Assembly (NCBI RefSeq): GCF_028389875.1 | Contig: NC_084667.1 | Coordinates: forward strand, 62,040,570 to 62,104,569 | Length of the DNA: 64,000 nucleotides | Direction of reading: 5' to 3' | Source: Rhea pennata | Taxonomy: Eukaryota > Chordata > Aves > Rheiformes > Rheidae | In this document: piece by piece, positions 11,516 to 24,546 of the stretch | Position numbering within the stretch: position 1 is the first letter of the stretch | Layout: the number at the start of each line of letters is the position of its first letter | Notes under the pieces: model-generated | What the model was told of the DNA's origin: nothing | The model's database searches: none | What the model saw: only the letters and a program-made list of their open reading frames with translations | Translations under genes and position numbers: made by a program

Positions 11516-14500
11516 GATGGAAGATGGTGATAAATGGTGATGGCGATGAATGGAATGAAAATACTGATTTTTTTTTTCTAGACCTGCTCTGAATGGGGTT
11601 AAACAAAATACTCCTGGTATTGACAATTACTACAAAGCTGGAAAATGGTGATAAGTCTTAAACAAGGAATATGATGTACTGTAAATACAGTCAAAGATCA
11701 ATGTTTCATACTCACAAATCAATATAATTCGATTAATCACTTTGAATCACTTTAATGCTTAGTTTGAAGAACTTTGATGAAAAATGAGCTGTATCTGCTA
11801 TGAATTTCTCTTATTTTCTCATTTTTACTCATCTCAATTTCCCCCCTTGTCATTCTTACTAGGTGAATGGGAAAAATTCAGGGGCAGATGAAGCAGATGC
11901 TAATTAGAACTTCACTCTTGTTGCTGGGACTTTTTTAACTCGGGCATAGGATGGAATTAAATGAGAATAATAAGCAGACTTGTAAGAACATTTTATTAAA
12001 TATACTATACTAAAGCACAGGTTAAATTTTAAAGATAACGAAAACTAACCTGGAATCTCTTCACTGATATTTTACATAGACTACAAATAATTGCTAAGAT
12101 ACAAAACAGTCAGAGTCTGTTCTAGACTTCCTGTGCTTAAAAAAATATTGCTTTGGCCTAGTAGTTCTAGGCCTAACTTTAGGTGATACTATAAGCATTT
12201 TTCCCTTCTGACCCTGTTTTCATGAAGTTCCTAGCTGTTTTGTAACTTCCCTGGTCTCTGTGGAAAGGTCTTTCCATTTTCTGTTAGATTTTTCCAGCTA
12301 AATCGTGCCTTTTCCCAGAGTTCTCCAGGGTACCTGGCTGTTTCTCGATACTCACCCATTATTCACCTATTTCTAGATATTCAGCATTATTCTAGATCAG
12401 CCAACGTGACAGAAGTGTCAGCATTCCAGTATTGTATTGAAGGTTTTTAGAACGCCTGTATTAATCTTTAAGACATTATATGTTAAAACCAGTGATACCT
12501 TGAAGATCTATATGCTGAAATGTTCAGGGCTGTGTAATAAGATGAAATAACCACATTCAAAGATATCTGACCATCTTGCATTTATATAGCAACTTTATAA
12601 ACTCAAAAGGAGTAAAGCAAGCAAAGATACATGCCCTATACAAGCTGCAGTACAGACAATATTTTACATACTTTATAACAACAATAACAAAAATAATGCC
12701 AATTTAAAATAAAATTATAGACAGGCTCTACTTGAGATAATAGTTATACTGAACAATGAAACATCCTTTTATAGTCATGACTAGAATTAGTAAGATGCAA
12801 AACTACAGCAGAATATAGTTCAGCATGTTTAGTCTGCTTACAAGTCTCAGTCTGATCCACTGTTGTCTGGGGGAGCAAAGGAAATTAGTACTGTTTTTTA
12901 ATCCGTGCTGGCCCTGAATTTGAAACATTGACTGCCTTGTTTTGCCTTTTTCCCATTAGCTTAGCTGGAAATACTAGGATTCCTGAAATGTTCAAATCTG
13001 AACATAAATGCCTTATTCTCTTCTTCCAGCCAGCTTTTGCAAGGTTTAGATCCAAAACAAAGTGCACCCTGTGCCCTGTGAAGATTATTTCACATTTACT
13101 CATCTCCTTCGTGGTCACAATTTTTCACCATTCTTGTAATAAGACCAGAGCACCATTTCTTTACTCTCCATATTTAAGCACTGTGCTGCATGGAAGGTCC
13201 TCTTCAGCTTGCAAATGATGATGGTGGTGGCAAGGGGAGTCAAAGTCAGCTGCATCTTTCTCATCATCCTGTCCTCAGGGACCCTTTTTGCTCAGTTTTC
13301 AAGGTTTTTTCACCTTGTAGTCCAGACTAAAACAAATTACTTCTTTAACTCTTGTTAGTTTAGCATTGTAACTGTCTGAAAATGTGTAAGTTTTAATTCA
13401 TCAGTATACACTTCTCATGTTTAAACTAAAAAGTCTGACCAGTTTTAGTCAATAAGCCTCATTTCAGAAAAAAGGGAGCAGTCCAGCATGATTAACAACC
13501 TTTGCAAACTCATTTGAGTGCTGCCCTTAACACTGGGCATCTGCCTCTTTTGACTATCTGCTCTGTGAAAGGAGACTTCAGTTAGTTTTTGACATATATA
13601 AACGATAGTCACAAGGAGGTAAGTTTTATAGTATAGAAAAGAGTCCAAAAGCACTTTTACTGGGTGTTCTAATTTGACTGCTTTGGCGCCTTTTGCAAGT
13701 GGTATGTCAAAAAAAGCAGTGATGATGCCAATTCAGATCTGGCACACAGGGTTCTGAGTTTTTAAGAAATCTTTTGCCGAACAGTTCTTCCTCATGTCTT
13801 CTTCAAACCTGGTTTTCTCAGTTGTTCAGAAGCTTAGAAGTCCCTATTTCACTACTGCCATGCAGAAAAGAAATGCAAGAAGAATATTAAAAGTCAGAAG
13901 CCCATATTCTAGTACTGTATTTGCTAGCATGATGTGGCCCCTCCCACCTCACTATGGTTTGGTTTTGCAGTAAATACCCATCCTCCAGTTATGTTCAAAG
14001 TGCCCACCAAGGTAGAGAACTGTGCTTAAAAGCCATAGAGTTCGTTTTCCTCAACCCCTAACCCACCAAAACACCAAATTAAACAATGTTCTGCTCTTGT
14101 TTCAGAAACTTCTCATTTGTTTCAGTGTTTCTTTCTCCTTTGCCTTCCATTTTAAAAACTACTAAAGATTCGCTTAAGAAAAACACCTCCAAGGCCTCCC
14201 AGAAGTTATTTTTGGTATATATTTATTACTTTCCAACAGCAGTTTATGGCTAGGTTTAGTGGATGCTCAAGCAGTTGCAAGAGCATTATTTCCCATCAGG
14301 CTGATCATCTCATAGCTTGGAACACCCACCACTCTGGAATGCTGCTTCATACTGCTTCATATATTCATTTATTTTTGTTGGTTTTCACTTGCCTGACTCA
14401 GAGATGACTGTTACATATTTACTTAACTCTCAAATTATTATTTTGGGTTAAATGCAGCCTAATGATACAAAAACATTTACGATTCCAGTACGTCTCTGTG

Positions 14501-17089
14501 GAACAAATCAATTTATGACAAACAGAGCAGTTCTGTAGCTGATACAAGCAGTCAATAACTTCGGGACATGTGTATGTAACACTTAAAAAGAATCCCCTCT
14601 GGTACACTACTTTTTTCCTCTGGGTATGTCAATCACATTGTACGAAGTATGCTATTGTAGTACTTACAGGTATCTACTAATTTTCACTTGATGTTTTTAT
14701 ACACATCATAGCATCATTGGCCCACATGGCTGTGTCTGCACTGCAGAGCAGGAAAGCCTTTGAGGCTGCAGGTGAAGCAGCTTTAGCAACTGTCTATAGT
14801 ACTTACCTGCTGAGCATCCTCAAGGCCAGCTCAGGGCTGAATTTGCTGGCATACTTTTGAGGGGAAAGTCATGAGAGTGATGCTCCACACTTCAGAGAGC
14901 ATTCTAGGATGCTCCCATCTGACATGCAGCTGGGCCCTTACAGCATAGGCCCAGAATCATCTGTATATGGTATCTACCTTTTATGCAGTGTCATATATTT
15001 GATGTTGGGCAAAGAAGTCATCTGGGAAGCCCTTTATTTTAAGGTAAAATGGCATCTGTAGACAGCTGGACTTGGGCTGAGTTGATGCTACCCAGGCGGG
15101 CAAAGGAGAAAAAAAAATATTCTAATCACAGTACACATGCAAACATTTTTCTTTTTTTTTTTCCTTTTAACCCAGTATTATCAGTGTTTAAAATCAATGT
15201 TTATTAAGTTACTGGCCTGCATTTTACAGTCAAAGATCTCTCTTATTTGCAGATCATACACAACTCATGAGGCATGACTGAGCTTCTTCTCTACATCACC
15301 ACGCTCAAATACACCAACTATACTGCAGAGGTCATCTCTGAGTGTGGGAAGGTGAGTTGCCTTTGGTGAATATTAAATTAAAATTTTCTGATGAGACTGT
15401 AAAAATACTGTTAATTAGTGTCAGTGGTGGTGGTATGTTTCACATTGAGAATTGTGAATACAAATGAACAGCTGGCATTGGTAATAACTTTTAGTCCACA
15501 GTGAGCTAAATTAGAGATGAAATGTTGTGTCCTACTCCCAGTCTCTAAACTTGTCTAGTTACCCTAAGAACAGCAGTTGTAAAGGAAAGCACAACTGTAA
15601 GAGGATCTGCTCCTACAATCTTCCCACATTAAACTCAGCTAAACTATAGAACTGTTTCATCTTTTTAAATAGAAATACAGGTATTTTAAATTAGCCACCA
15701 GATGGAGCCCATACATCCCCATCACAGGAATATATTAGCATCTGCAAAAAAAAGTTAAGCATTTCATAGATGTTGCAAGAGATGCAGTTTCTTCCACTTC
15801 ATAGAAATCACAGGAAAATTGTGATTAGTTGGAATTTTACAAGAAAGGAAGAACTGGAGATAATCCAGGATAGTTCCCTAGATTTGGCATAACCAGGTTC
15901 TTGTACTGCATGACATCTGCATGAGTTTGTTCCATTAGGTGGGTGAACTTGGCCTATCTCATAATGTACTAATAATGCTTTTTTTAATGCTTAAAGCATA
16001 TATCAGAAGTCTGAAGATTCAGCCAGCTAAGGACAAAAAAGCCCCAAACTAGCAAGATTTTCCAGGCTCCACTTGGAAGAGGAGAATCCTTGTTGTTCTC
16101 ACCCTGCTTTCTAGAATGTGAAGGGAATCAGGAATAAAAGGTAAGTCCTGTTCTGATGGTTTTAGAGCTTCAAGCCTAGAAAATAGTAGCAGTAACCCTC
16201 AAAGCCTATTCTTTAATGATTAAAGTAGATACGATGTTCCATTCATAGCATATATGCTTTTTATTAAGAACTTTGTAGTTCAACCAGGTTCCTAGTGATT
16301 AAGGCACAGCCCTAATGATTGGAAGAAAAAGCACATCGGAAAGGAAACATTGTGGTGAGTGAAAGGGATGAAGTTAATGTATGTGTTTTAAGGGACAGCT
16401 TTATTTTGACTCTGTGTAACAAACTAACAAAGTTTGTGAGGTCTAGAAGGCCACAGACTAGTTCTACTTTTATAGTAGTGCTCTGTTTGAAACTTGAATT
16501 TATATTTGGGGTCTAGATTGCATTGAATTTGATCAAATAAACACATTTTCCAAAGGAAACCACCTTTGAGCTATTTAACTATTTTGTTTTCACAAGCAAA
16601 ATAAAACAGAACTATAGCAATTACATTGTAAGTTTTCTTGTGTCTTGTATTTTGTTTTTGTAGTTACTGTTCATCAGGAGATCTGTGTTTTGTGGCAGAA
16701 ATGACCATGTTAGAACAAGCTGGTAAAATTTAAGTGAAACACAACCCTGTCCCAAAGCATAATAGGTGGGGCTTATTCTCATAATTCCAGACACCCAGAC
16801 TGTAATTGGTGATGTTTTACAAATATGTTTTTACAGATATGCAAACATACTGGAATTAGGTTTAATCTACGCGATAGCAATGCAGCTCATAGATACGAAC
16901 TCTCACCTGGGCTGTGAGAAATATTAAGTCCATTTCTTTGTCTACTCTAAGGGATCCTATTCTGTATTTCCTCCCTATACAGTACTATCATATCTACCCT
17001 GCTCCTTAAAAAGAGATATTCTAGATTTCATCTATTGAAATGCTTCCACTTTGTATAAATAATTAAATCATCACTGGCAAGAGACCAGA

Positions 17090-17160
17090 ATCTCAGTAGC
17101 TGAGTGGTTGAGACTCTCTCCTGGGAGATAGAAACCTTGTAGGCAGCAGGGAAACAGAGG
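17090..17160 (+). mobile_element. Possible ancient tRNA-derived SINE remnant
   Basis: The string around 17097-17140 (agtagctgagtggttgag, then cctgggagatagaaacc) resembles the A-box half of tRNA-like SINEs found across amniotes. Divergence is high and neither end is clear, so this is a weak call. Confidence 0.35.
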
Positions 17161-20100
17161 CACCATCCTGAATAAATGCTCTAATGACAACTTCTTGTGT
17201 AAAAGGAAGGAACATAGCAGACACCATTAGTCTGGTGTATCTAGTCTTGTTTATAGTTCACGTATCTGTATTTCCACAAAGTTTCATGGTCTTAGGGCTT
17301 TTGCTATGGAGAAGACATTACAATTACATTATTTCTCCCATTCATTTTTGAGGGAGTGAGAAGCAAAAGTCCTTCTCCCGACAACTCCCAATTTAGTGGG
17401 ATGGTTACCTTATAAAAGGAGAGAGTAGGTATTTTTGTCCCCAACTCCCACTACTTTTAACATTTATATTTTAAAGCAGCAGGTTCAAATGAACATGTGA
17501 GAACCATTTAAAAGGTGAGGTTTTAGCCCTAGTCATTGCTGGAAAAGGAAGACAGCACATCATCACATTTCAGAAAACAGAAAGCAAATGAAGAGCCAAA
17601 ATGATGAATTTTGAAAGAAAAAAGCAATCTTCTGACTTGGGGAGGGGAGAGAGGAGAGAGAGAAAAATACTGATTTTGGGGGGATTTTATAATTTTTCAG
17701 ATTAGCAACACTGCTGCTGCAGAGACCTTGGTAACACACTAACACTGATGGCTCTGTGCCTTATAATAGGGACAGGTTGAGAACAGGTTGAGAACTCAGG
17801 CTTTCCGGAGTCCTGATTTCCAGTGGATTTCCCACAATCCACAGGGCTTCCAGGATTTGGAGGCCTGTGAGGAATGCGCTCTTCTCATTCCATGTCAGGA
17901 GTGTTGGGGGTGCCTACAGAACCACAAGACATACTGCTCTGCGATCATCTCTTATTTACACCTAAAAAATTAACATCCCAAAGTCTCATTGATGCCAGTC
18001 AGTTTAATTTCAGTAGAAACAATAGCAGCATCGGGACTTGAGAGGGAAGTTCTTTCTTGAGCAGCTCTGAAAGGGCTAGATTTTTTTTTCTCCCACAGGA
18101 AATGCTAGAAGCAGCATTGTTTTTGTGGTTGTTGCTGGAGGAAGATTTACTATAGTTCTCATATAGTCCTCTTCTGTGTCAGAAGACACAGGAAAGGATT
18201 AAACCATTCATTTTCTCTAAATTGTAAGGATTAAGACAAGTTAAAATTGCATTTTTTTTCTCCATGGTGGAACAGATGAGTATTTTATAAAAAGATTATT
18301 AATACGGGGCATGTGAAAGTACTTCACAGCTGCTTTTCAGAGGCACTTCTCTGACTTTCACCAGCATCAAGGGCACTGAACAGGTCTAAAATACTAGGTT
18401 CTGAGGACGAGATGTTCCACGCCACATAGGCAAAACAAATGGGTAGTAAAAAGCTGACCTTTGTCTGACTATGTGCTGATTTCTCAGCTCATAATTTTAT
18501 TATTTTCCCTTGAATGCATTCATATGAAACTTAAAAAAAAAATGTTTTCAACTACATTTTTCATAGGAAATGTGTGCAGATTGCTGGAAACAGCATCTCT
18601 GAAAGTATGATGCACAATACTGTTTTCCTACAAATTAAAGAAAAAAAACTGCAAGACATTTGTGGACAAAACCAGTACAAGAAAAGTTCTGATAGTATTT
18701 CTCTTGTAAAGTTGATATTAGTCATTCAAGAATGCAAAAAGGAACGCAGACTGTTTCTTTCAGGGCTGAACATTTATAGTCACAATGAACTGACTCCTGA
18801 GCTATGTGCTCTATTCCACTGTAACAAATTAAGATTTGTCTTTCTTCTTGAAAAAATAAGGTCACAATTAATTCCAGAATTCCAGAAGTGTCTCTGTAAA
18901 AGTGGCAGAAGAAATTTAATTTATAAAATCTGTTTTCTAGCATCTTCTCCCTTCAAAAATCTCAACCTAATAGCACGTCTCAAGAATATACTTCATAGTG
19001 ATATTTTAGGAGTTTCTTTTGAAAGTTGGAAGACAACTCAAAAAACAGGTTTACAGATACTGAGAACTATACAAGTGTCAGCGTTTAAAAGCATGTTCGT
19101 AATTTTTAGCCTTCAGACTTTTATAAAGTCAAATTAGTCATGCTTCGTCATGTAGGTCTTTAAGTCTATGACAAGCTTCAAACCAACTGAGAATTGAGGA
19201 AGTCAGAATATTTGATTCTTAACCCTTTCAGACTGGGAAACACCTAAAAGTCAGAACCAGACACACTGGAATATTAACAGCAACTACTAGTAGCTCCTTA
19301 ACTTACACGAGGTTCTCGTGAGCTTTCACTATTAGACCAAAACGAGATGACTGTCCCCTGTTATCATAAAATAAATACACGTGCTCGGCACGAGCAGTGG
19401 GGCTGGGGGAGCAGGGCAGAGGGTGAGCAGAGGCACCACTGCCCAGTGAGCAGCAGCCCAGCTGCAGCCGGCCAGAGCTGGAGGGTGGCGTGACGGGCCA
19501 AGGTGGGAGCAATTACTGGTGGCTGGCCGGACACAGGGCCCAGCTCGCGCCTGGCAGGGGGCCCAGGAAACCACGCTAAGTCACTAGTATGGAGCGCTAC
19601 GCAGTCTATTTCAAGACAAAGAAAGCTCCAGAGCATATTTGAGGGGTGAGCTGAATACAGGAAGGTTTCCAATTCTCATAAAGAGGGCAGATAGCGTCGA
19701 TGTGTCTCATTCGTATGTGAGAGGCTGGGCTGCCTTTTTTCCTTATCAGGAAATAGATGAACTTAAGAACACAGCTTCCACGAGGATGCTTGGGGGAGAC
19801 AGAGACTGAGCAGCACTCAGGCTGTGCTTTGACTTCTGGCAGTGGCTGTGCTTAAGCTCATTTAAGCCACTCACTTCTGATCCAGCTGAAAGATAGCCCC
19901 ACAGGGCCGGGGAAAAAAAGTCTGTTGTTTGATCCCAGTCATTGTGAAGCTATATAAAAACTTGTGTTGGGACAACGAACGGGGTGGCACACAACGGACA
20001 GCAGAGCTAAGCTAGCCAGGGAGGAGGAAAGAGGTGCCAGTGCCCAAGGTAGCACTAGCAGGAACTCACTTATATCCTATCAATAACTGAGCTATCCTTG

Positions 20101-22637
20101 ATCTTTTAGCACTAGTGTGTTCAAATACAATAATGTAGTCCAATTATTCACTTTTATGACAATACATTTTTAATATAGTCTCAAGGGCAGGTTATTTTCT
20201 GTCTTCAGCTTTGAAATAAAAAATATGCAGCATTGTATTTTCTCCATTAACTGAAAATACTACATGGAGAACACCCTTAGTAAAAGTTGAAATTCTTATA
20301 ATTCTGAGTACTGTGATATTCTAGTCTATTCAAATCAAGATTTCTTCACAGATCTGTTAATTACAAATATTATTATACACAAATGTGAATAGTCTTTGAA
20401 TTAACTACTTCCCATAAACACTTACAAGTATATATAATTTTAATATTTGAAACTGCCCCTCAGATGCTGAAAAAGCAGCTTGACAGCTTTTGTTATATTT
20501 TAAGGCTCATTCTAAATCACTATAAATTTCCTCTTTGTAACTTTCGCCAAATCATGAAAGCTAAGAGCTAGGCAGGCTACTAATAAAATATTTTGCAGAG
20601 CTGTAGCCTACACCACTACCAAAATGAGAAAAATAACAGAACAGAAAGAGATCCTCTACCAGTAGGAATAGCAAATCACTTAAAAAAACATGCGACAAAA
20701 CGTCCAGCAAATCCTTGCCTCTTTCTACCTATACCTTGTAAAAATTTAACACTTAAATGTCCACTCTGAAGGATCGGTAAGTGCTTTACAGGATTTAGAA
20801 TGTAAAGCTCTGCCTAGCCCAAGAAGGAGATACAAAGGAACTGTGTTAGGATGATAGAAAAGTACAAATTTGTTAGAGGAAACAGAACTCTAAATGAAGT
20901 ATTTTTGCTTTTCCTTCACTACCTTTCAAGTAACCGTAAGACTTCTAGGATATTGTAGCTGTAATTGTTCTTTCAGGTCTGCTTTTCTTCTCTGTCTCTG
21001 CAATGAATAATTTTTTTAATGCTGTCACAATAGGAGAGCTGTCATTCTGGGCTCCTGCAGGCATGCTGCCACTCTGGGGAGAGCACTCCTGCTCCCGGAG
21101 TGCCCAGCACCAGGCAGGCTGGCACCCACCCTTTTCTGGGGTCTCACCACCCAAATTCTTCCTGCCACACCAGCCCTTTTCTTCAATATGCCAGTGCTGT
21201 TCCTGTGCATGCTTTCAGGTCACCATATATATTCCCCTCACCTATTCACAAGCCAGGCTGTATTGTTTATTACTTAATATCTTTGATTTGTTCTGAGGTT
21301 TTCTCCTTTATCACTTTGGGGCTATTTCAGTTATTTTGTATTTCTCTGCCTACAAACAAGGAGATCCACTCTGAGCTTCCCTGTAGTGCTGTTCATGCTC
21401 TTTTTGAGCATTAGTCTGGACACTCATGCATGTGAACGCCAGGGAACTGTTGTTGTTTCATAAGACCGGGAAAAACATTAATTCAAGTTCAGTAGGGAAA
21501 GTATTAACAAACCTTAGAGACAGCTACATCAAACCCTCCTTGAGATGGGAAAGGTTACTACAACATAGCTTAAAATGGAAAAAGAGAGATATTCCAGAGT
21601 GTTCATAAAGAAATGTAATACATACAAATACCACCATTCCTAATTCCTCAGTTTAGTTTCTTTAGTTGGCAGGCCAACTTGCACTCAGAAGTGAATTGTT
21701 TTTGTGAGTTTGGGGGTTTGGGGTCAGTTTGGATCAATACATTTTAAACAAGAGCTCTTGACTCAGAGTAGAAGTGGCTATTAGCCCTTGACTGTATTCT
21801 GGAAGATCTCTCATTTTGCAGAAGTCACCTCCTCCTTTTCTCTAGTCCTGCATTCCAACAAAATCTTTGATCTCAACTTTGCTGTTCTGCTGCAGCACCT
21901 CTAGCACTGGGCCAGTTCACACTCTGTGCTGGGAGCTTGTGCCATAGCAAGCAGAGTCCCGTCTGCCAGCTCTCCCAGGCGTACTCACTCTGTTGAGGTA
22001 TCTACAGGACATTTTATCCACTCCACCAGGCTCCCTCTCCATGCCACCTTTGGAAATTTTCCCCTCTGCTCCCCACTGCACGGCTGTTTTTTTCTTCTCC
22101 TAGACCTGCCAGCCTTTCCCCACCACTCCTTCTCTCACCAAGCTTCCCAAATCTCTCAGCCCACCCAGTGCCACAAGGCTTTCCTGTCAACTCTCCTGCG
22201 CTCTCCAGTCCTCGCCCTTGCCATCGTTGGCTGCTTGTCTGCAGTTCAGCTGGAGTTGGTGTCTGGAGAGGTAACCTGAATGTCAGAGAACTGGTATGTT
22301 AAGTGCATTAACCTCCCCCAGCTCCTGCTACAGCACTTGCCTTGACCAACTATTCAAAGACCATCCTAGTAGACAGTTAAATATTTTGTCTTTTGAAGCT
22401 TATAATCACCTCCTCACCACTGATTCCAGTGCTAAGAGAGCATTAAAATAGCCATTCTGATTATTCTTTGAACACTTACATCCTGAGCTTCAGTTCAGTT
22501 CAGTTTGGAATGGGAAATGTGGCCTAAATCCCTTGGAAGTGAGAAGCTTTGAAATAACTGAAATGCTAGTGTGCATTAATGTCAGTGGTGTTTTCTGTCC
22601 CAGTGTTACTTGGGACTTTGTTGGCTTCAGCCCCATC

Positions 22638-22661
22638 AAAAAAAAAAAAAAAAAAAAAAAA
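22638..22661. repeat. Poly-A tract
   Basis: An uninterrupted A run of about 24 bases. No clear retroposed body or target-site duplication was seen. Confidence 0.9.
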
Positions 22662-22984
22662 GTAGGACTGAGCAGTTAGGGCAAAACGCTAAAGGATCAA
22701 AATGCAACTGAAGCACTCTTCTCAGGGCCAGCTGCAAGTTCAGAACTGAAGTCTCATCGCTGGGCTACTCCTTTCTCCATCACTGTGCCTTACAAGACAT
22801 CCACATCTCCAACAATCACAAGAAATTCATATGCACATTTAAAAATGAATAAATGTAAGAGAATTGTTGCTAATTTAGATGATTATAATGGAGATAATCC
22901 ACTGCTTTAGTTTCTTTATATAGTCTAAAATCTTGCTTTATGAGCTAGATATCCCTTGTAACTGAAACAGTGAGGTGTCAAAAC

Positions 22985-23175
22985 TCAATTCTAACAGTGA
23001 CAATTAGTGAAAGCCCTGGGCTGAGCTTCTACTGGCTTCTGCTCTCAACTCCACCACTGATATGCAAGGTGATCTAAATTACTTTTCTCTCTCCATGGCT
23101 CGGTAGGGGGACAGTGTTATTGCCCTCTTTGATAAAATGAGATCTACAAGGAGAAAGTATTGCTAGGTTTTATTT
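22985..23175 (+). mobile_element. MIR-like SINE remnant
   Basis: The order of elements follows the MIR consensus: a stretch like 'tctcaactccaccactga', a decayed 'gtgatctaaattactt', 'tctctctccatggctc', then 'tgataaaatgag'. Decay is heavy and birds retain few MIR copies, so the class is likely but not certain. Confidence 0.5.
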
Positions 23176-23435
23176 TTTAATAGTTTTCTCCACCACTTAA
23201 TACTAGGATGCTTTTTCCCCCATTAAAAATCAAGCGCTTGGCAAACATTTAGACAGCTGGTGCCTAATAGTCAAAGCCAGTTGTTCTTGCAAAGGCCAAA
23301 CAGCCTTGCTGAATTGATGTCAGCTGACACACAGTAGGACTTCTAAGTTCAATTAAATTAAGTGACAAGCTACAAAGATTAGGGCTATGCTAAAATCAGA
23401 AAAAAAATCTTTAAAAGGCATAAAATGTCTTTACA

Positions 23436-23441
23436 TTTATT
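23436..23441 (-). terminator. Candidate ZBTB1 polyadenylation signal
   Basis: AATAAA on the minus strand, about 1.1 kb beyond the ZBTB1 stop. Weaker ATTAAA hexamers occur closer to the stop, near 24217 and 24252, so alternative shorter 3' UTRs are possible. The interval 23420-24546 is best read as ZBTB1 3' UTR. Confidence 0.5.
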
Positions 23442-24546
23442 AAGCAAACTCTGCAGTCTTTTCTCGTTATATTCTTGTTGAAAAACAGAACATTCAGAAA
23501 GTATCATGAAAACAAGAAACAAAAAATCTAAGGTTCACATGAGCCGCACTCCCCTTTCCCTTTCCCTCCCCCTCCCCCCCAAGCAACAGAACTATCTTCA
23601 CACCCATCCCACTTTTAACTTTCCAACAAAAACAGCAAGGCACCCATTTACAGCTAGGTTGAGAAATGCAGTCTTCAACGCAAATCACAATTCTGCATTC
23701 CTAGCAATCCACCATAACCACTCTTCCCTTGGATATTACGATAAGCAGATTATATATATATATATATACCCACACAGGTACAGATAGAAAACAAAAGGCC
23801 AACATCAGTTGTTCAGCAGAAGTGCCCGTTACAGTTCTGCCAGAATTTCAAGTCTGGAAAATGACCAGTCAGCTGGAAATTCCTTGGTTATCGTGACAGT
23901 CATTAACTCCCTTTCCCTTCGTGCACACCAATCCAAGCCTGCAAGGTTTAACTGAGCCTATGTGCTCTGAACAGTGGGATGCAAATTTCCACAAAGCCAA
24001 GAAGCAGAGGAATGGGACAGCTGGCACTGCCCTTACAGCAGAGTCAGAGAGCAAAGGATTATTTCTTGGCATTGTTTCTAATTTTCAAAATTAATTTGAG
24101 GATTATGAACAATTATGCTCTTGCATGTTAATCACTGTGATCTAAAATTTGCACATGAAGAAACAACACAGGGAAATATTAAAGCACTCATCTTATGGAC
24201 ATGGATCGGAGAACTGTTTAATAGCAGTCAGTGAAGGGGTAACATTGTGCTTTTAATCTACAGTTTAAAAATAATGATTTGTATATCTACTTAGTAAACA
24301 ATAAAATTAAGAACAGAAACTGGTATTAGGAAACAGTGAAAATGTAATAATTAAACACATGATGTTTTTCAAAGCTATATACTTAATGAGCCTAAATAGA
24401 CACCTATGATTAAGAGGGTCTTAAAAAAAATAATAAAAAAGAGACTTATTTTCAATAATTTTTTTCAATTTCTGTCTACTATACTGTATGCCTTGCTTTG
24501 GTGTTCTCTCTGCTGACAACTTAATGCTTTAACAGTATGTTTATGC

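Larger units (their letters stand above)
11516..23400. other. Long AT-rich intergenic region between ZBTB1 and HSPA2
   Basis: No supported gene. It holds a possible SINE remnant near 17.1 kb, a GC-richer patch at 19.38-19.57 kb, a TATA-like patch near 19.96 kb, a poly-A tract at 22638-22661 and an MIR-like remnant near 23.0-23.2 kb. A 187-codon open frame at 18574-19137 (plus) matches nothing I know. An old repeat of unclear class may lie at 14.7-14.96 kb. Confidence 0.55.

Noticed and set aside
19735-20065. TATA-like patch reminiscent of a solo LTR
   Set aside because: A TATAAAA-type site and a GC-richer tail are present, but I found no matching ends, target duplication or known family similarity, so no fossil LTR is claimed.
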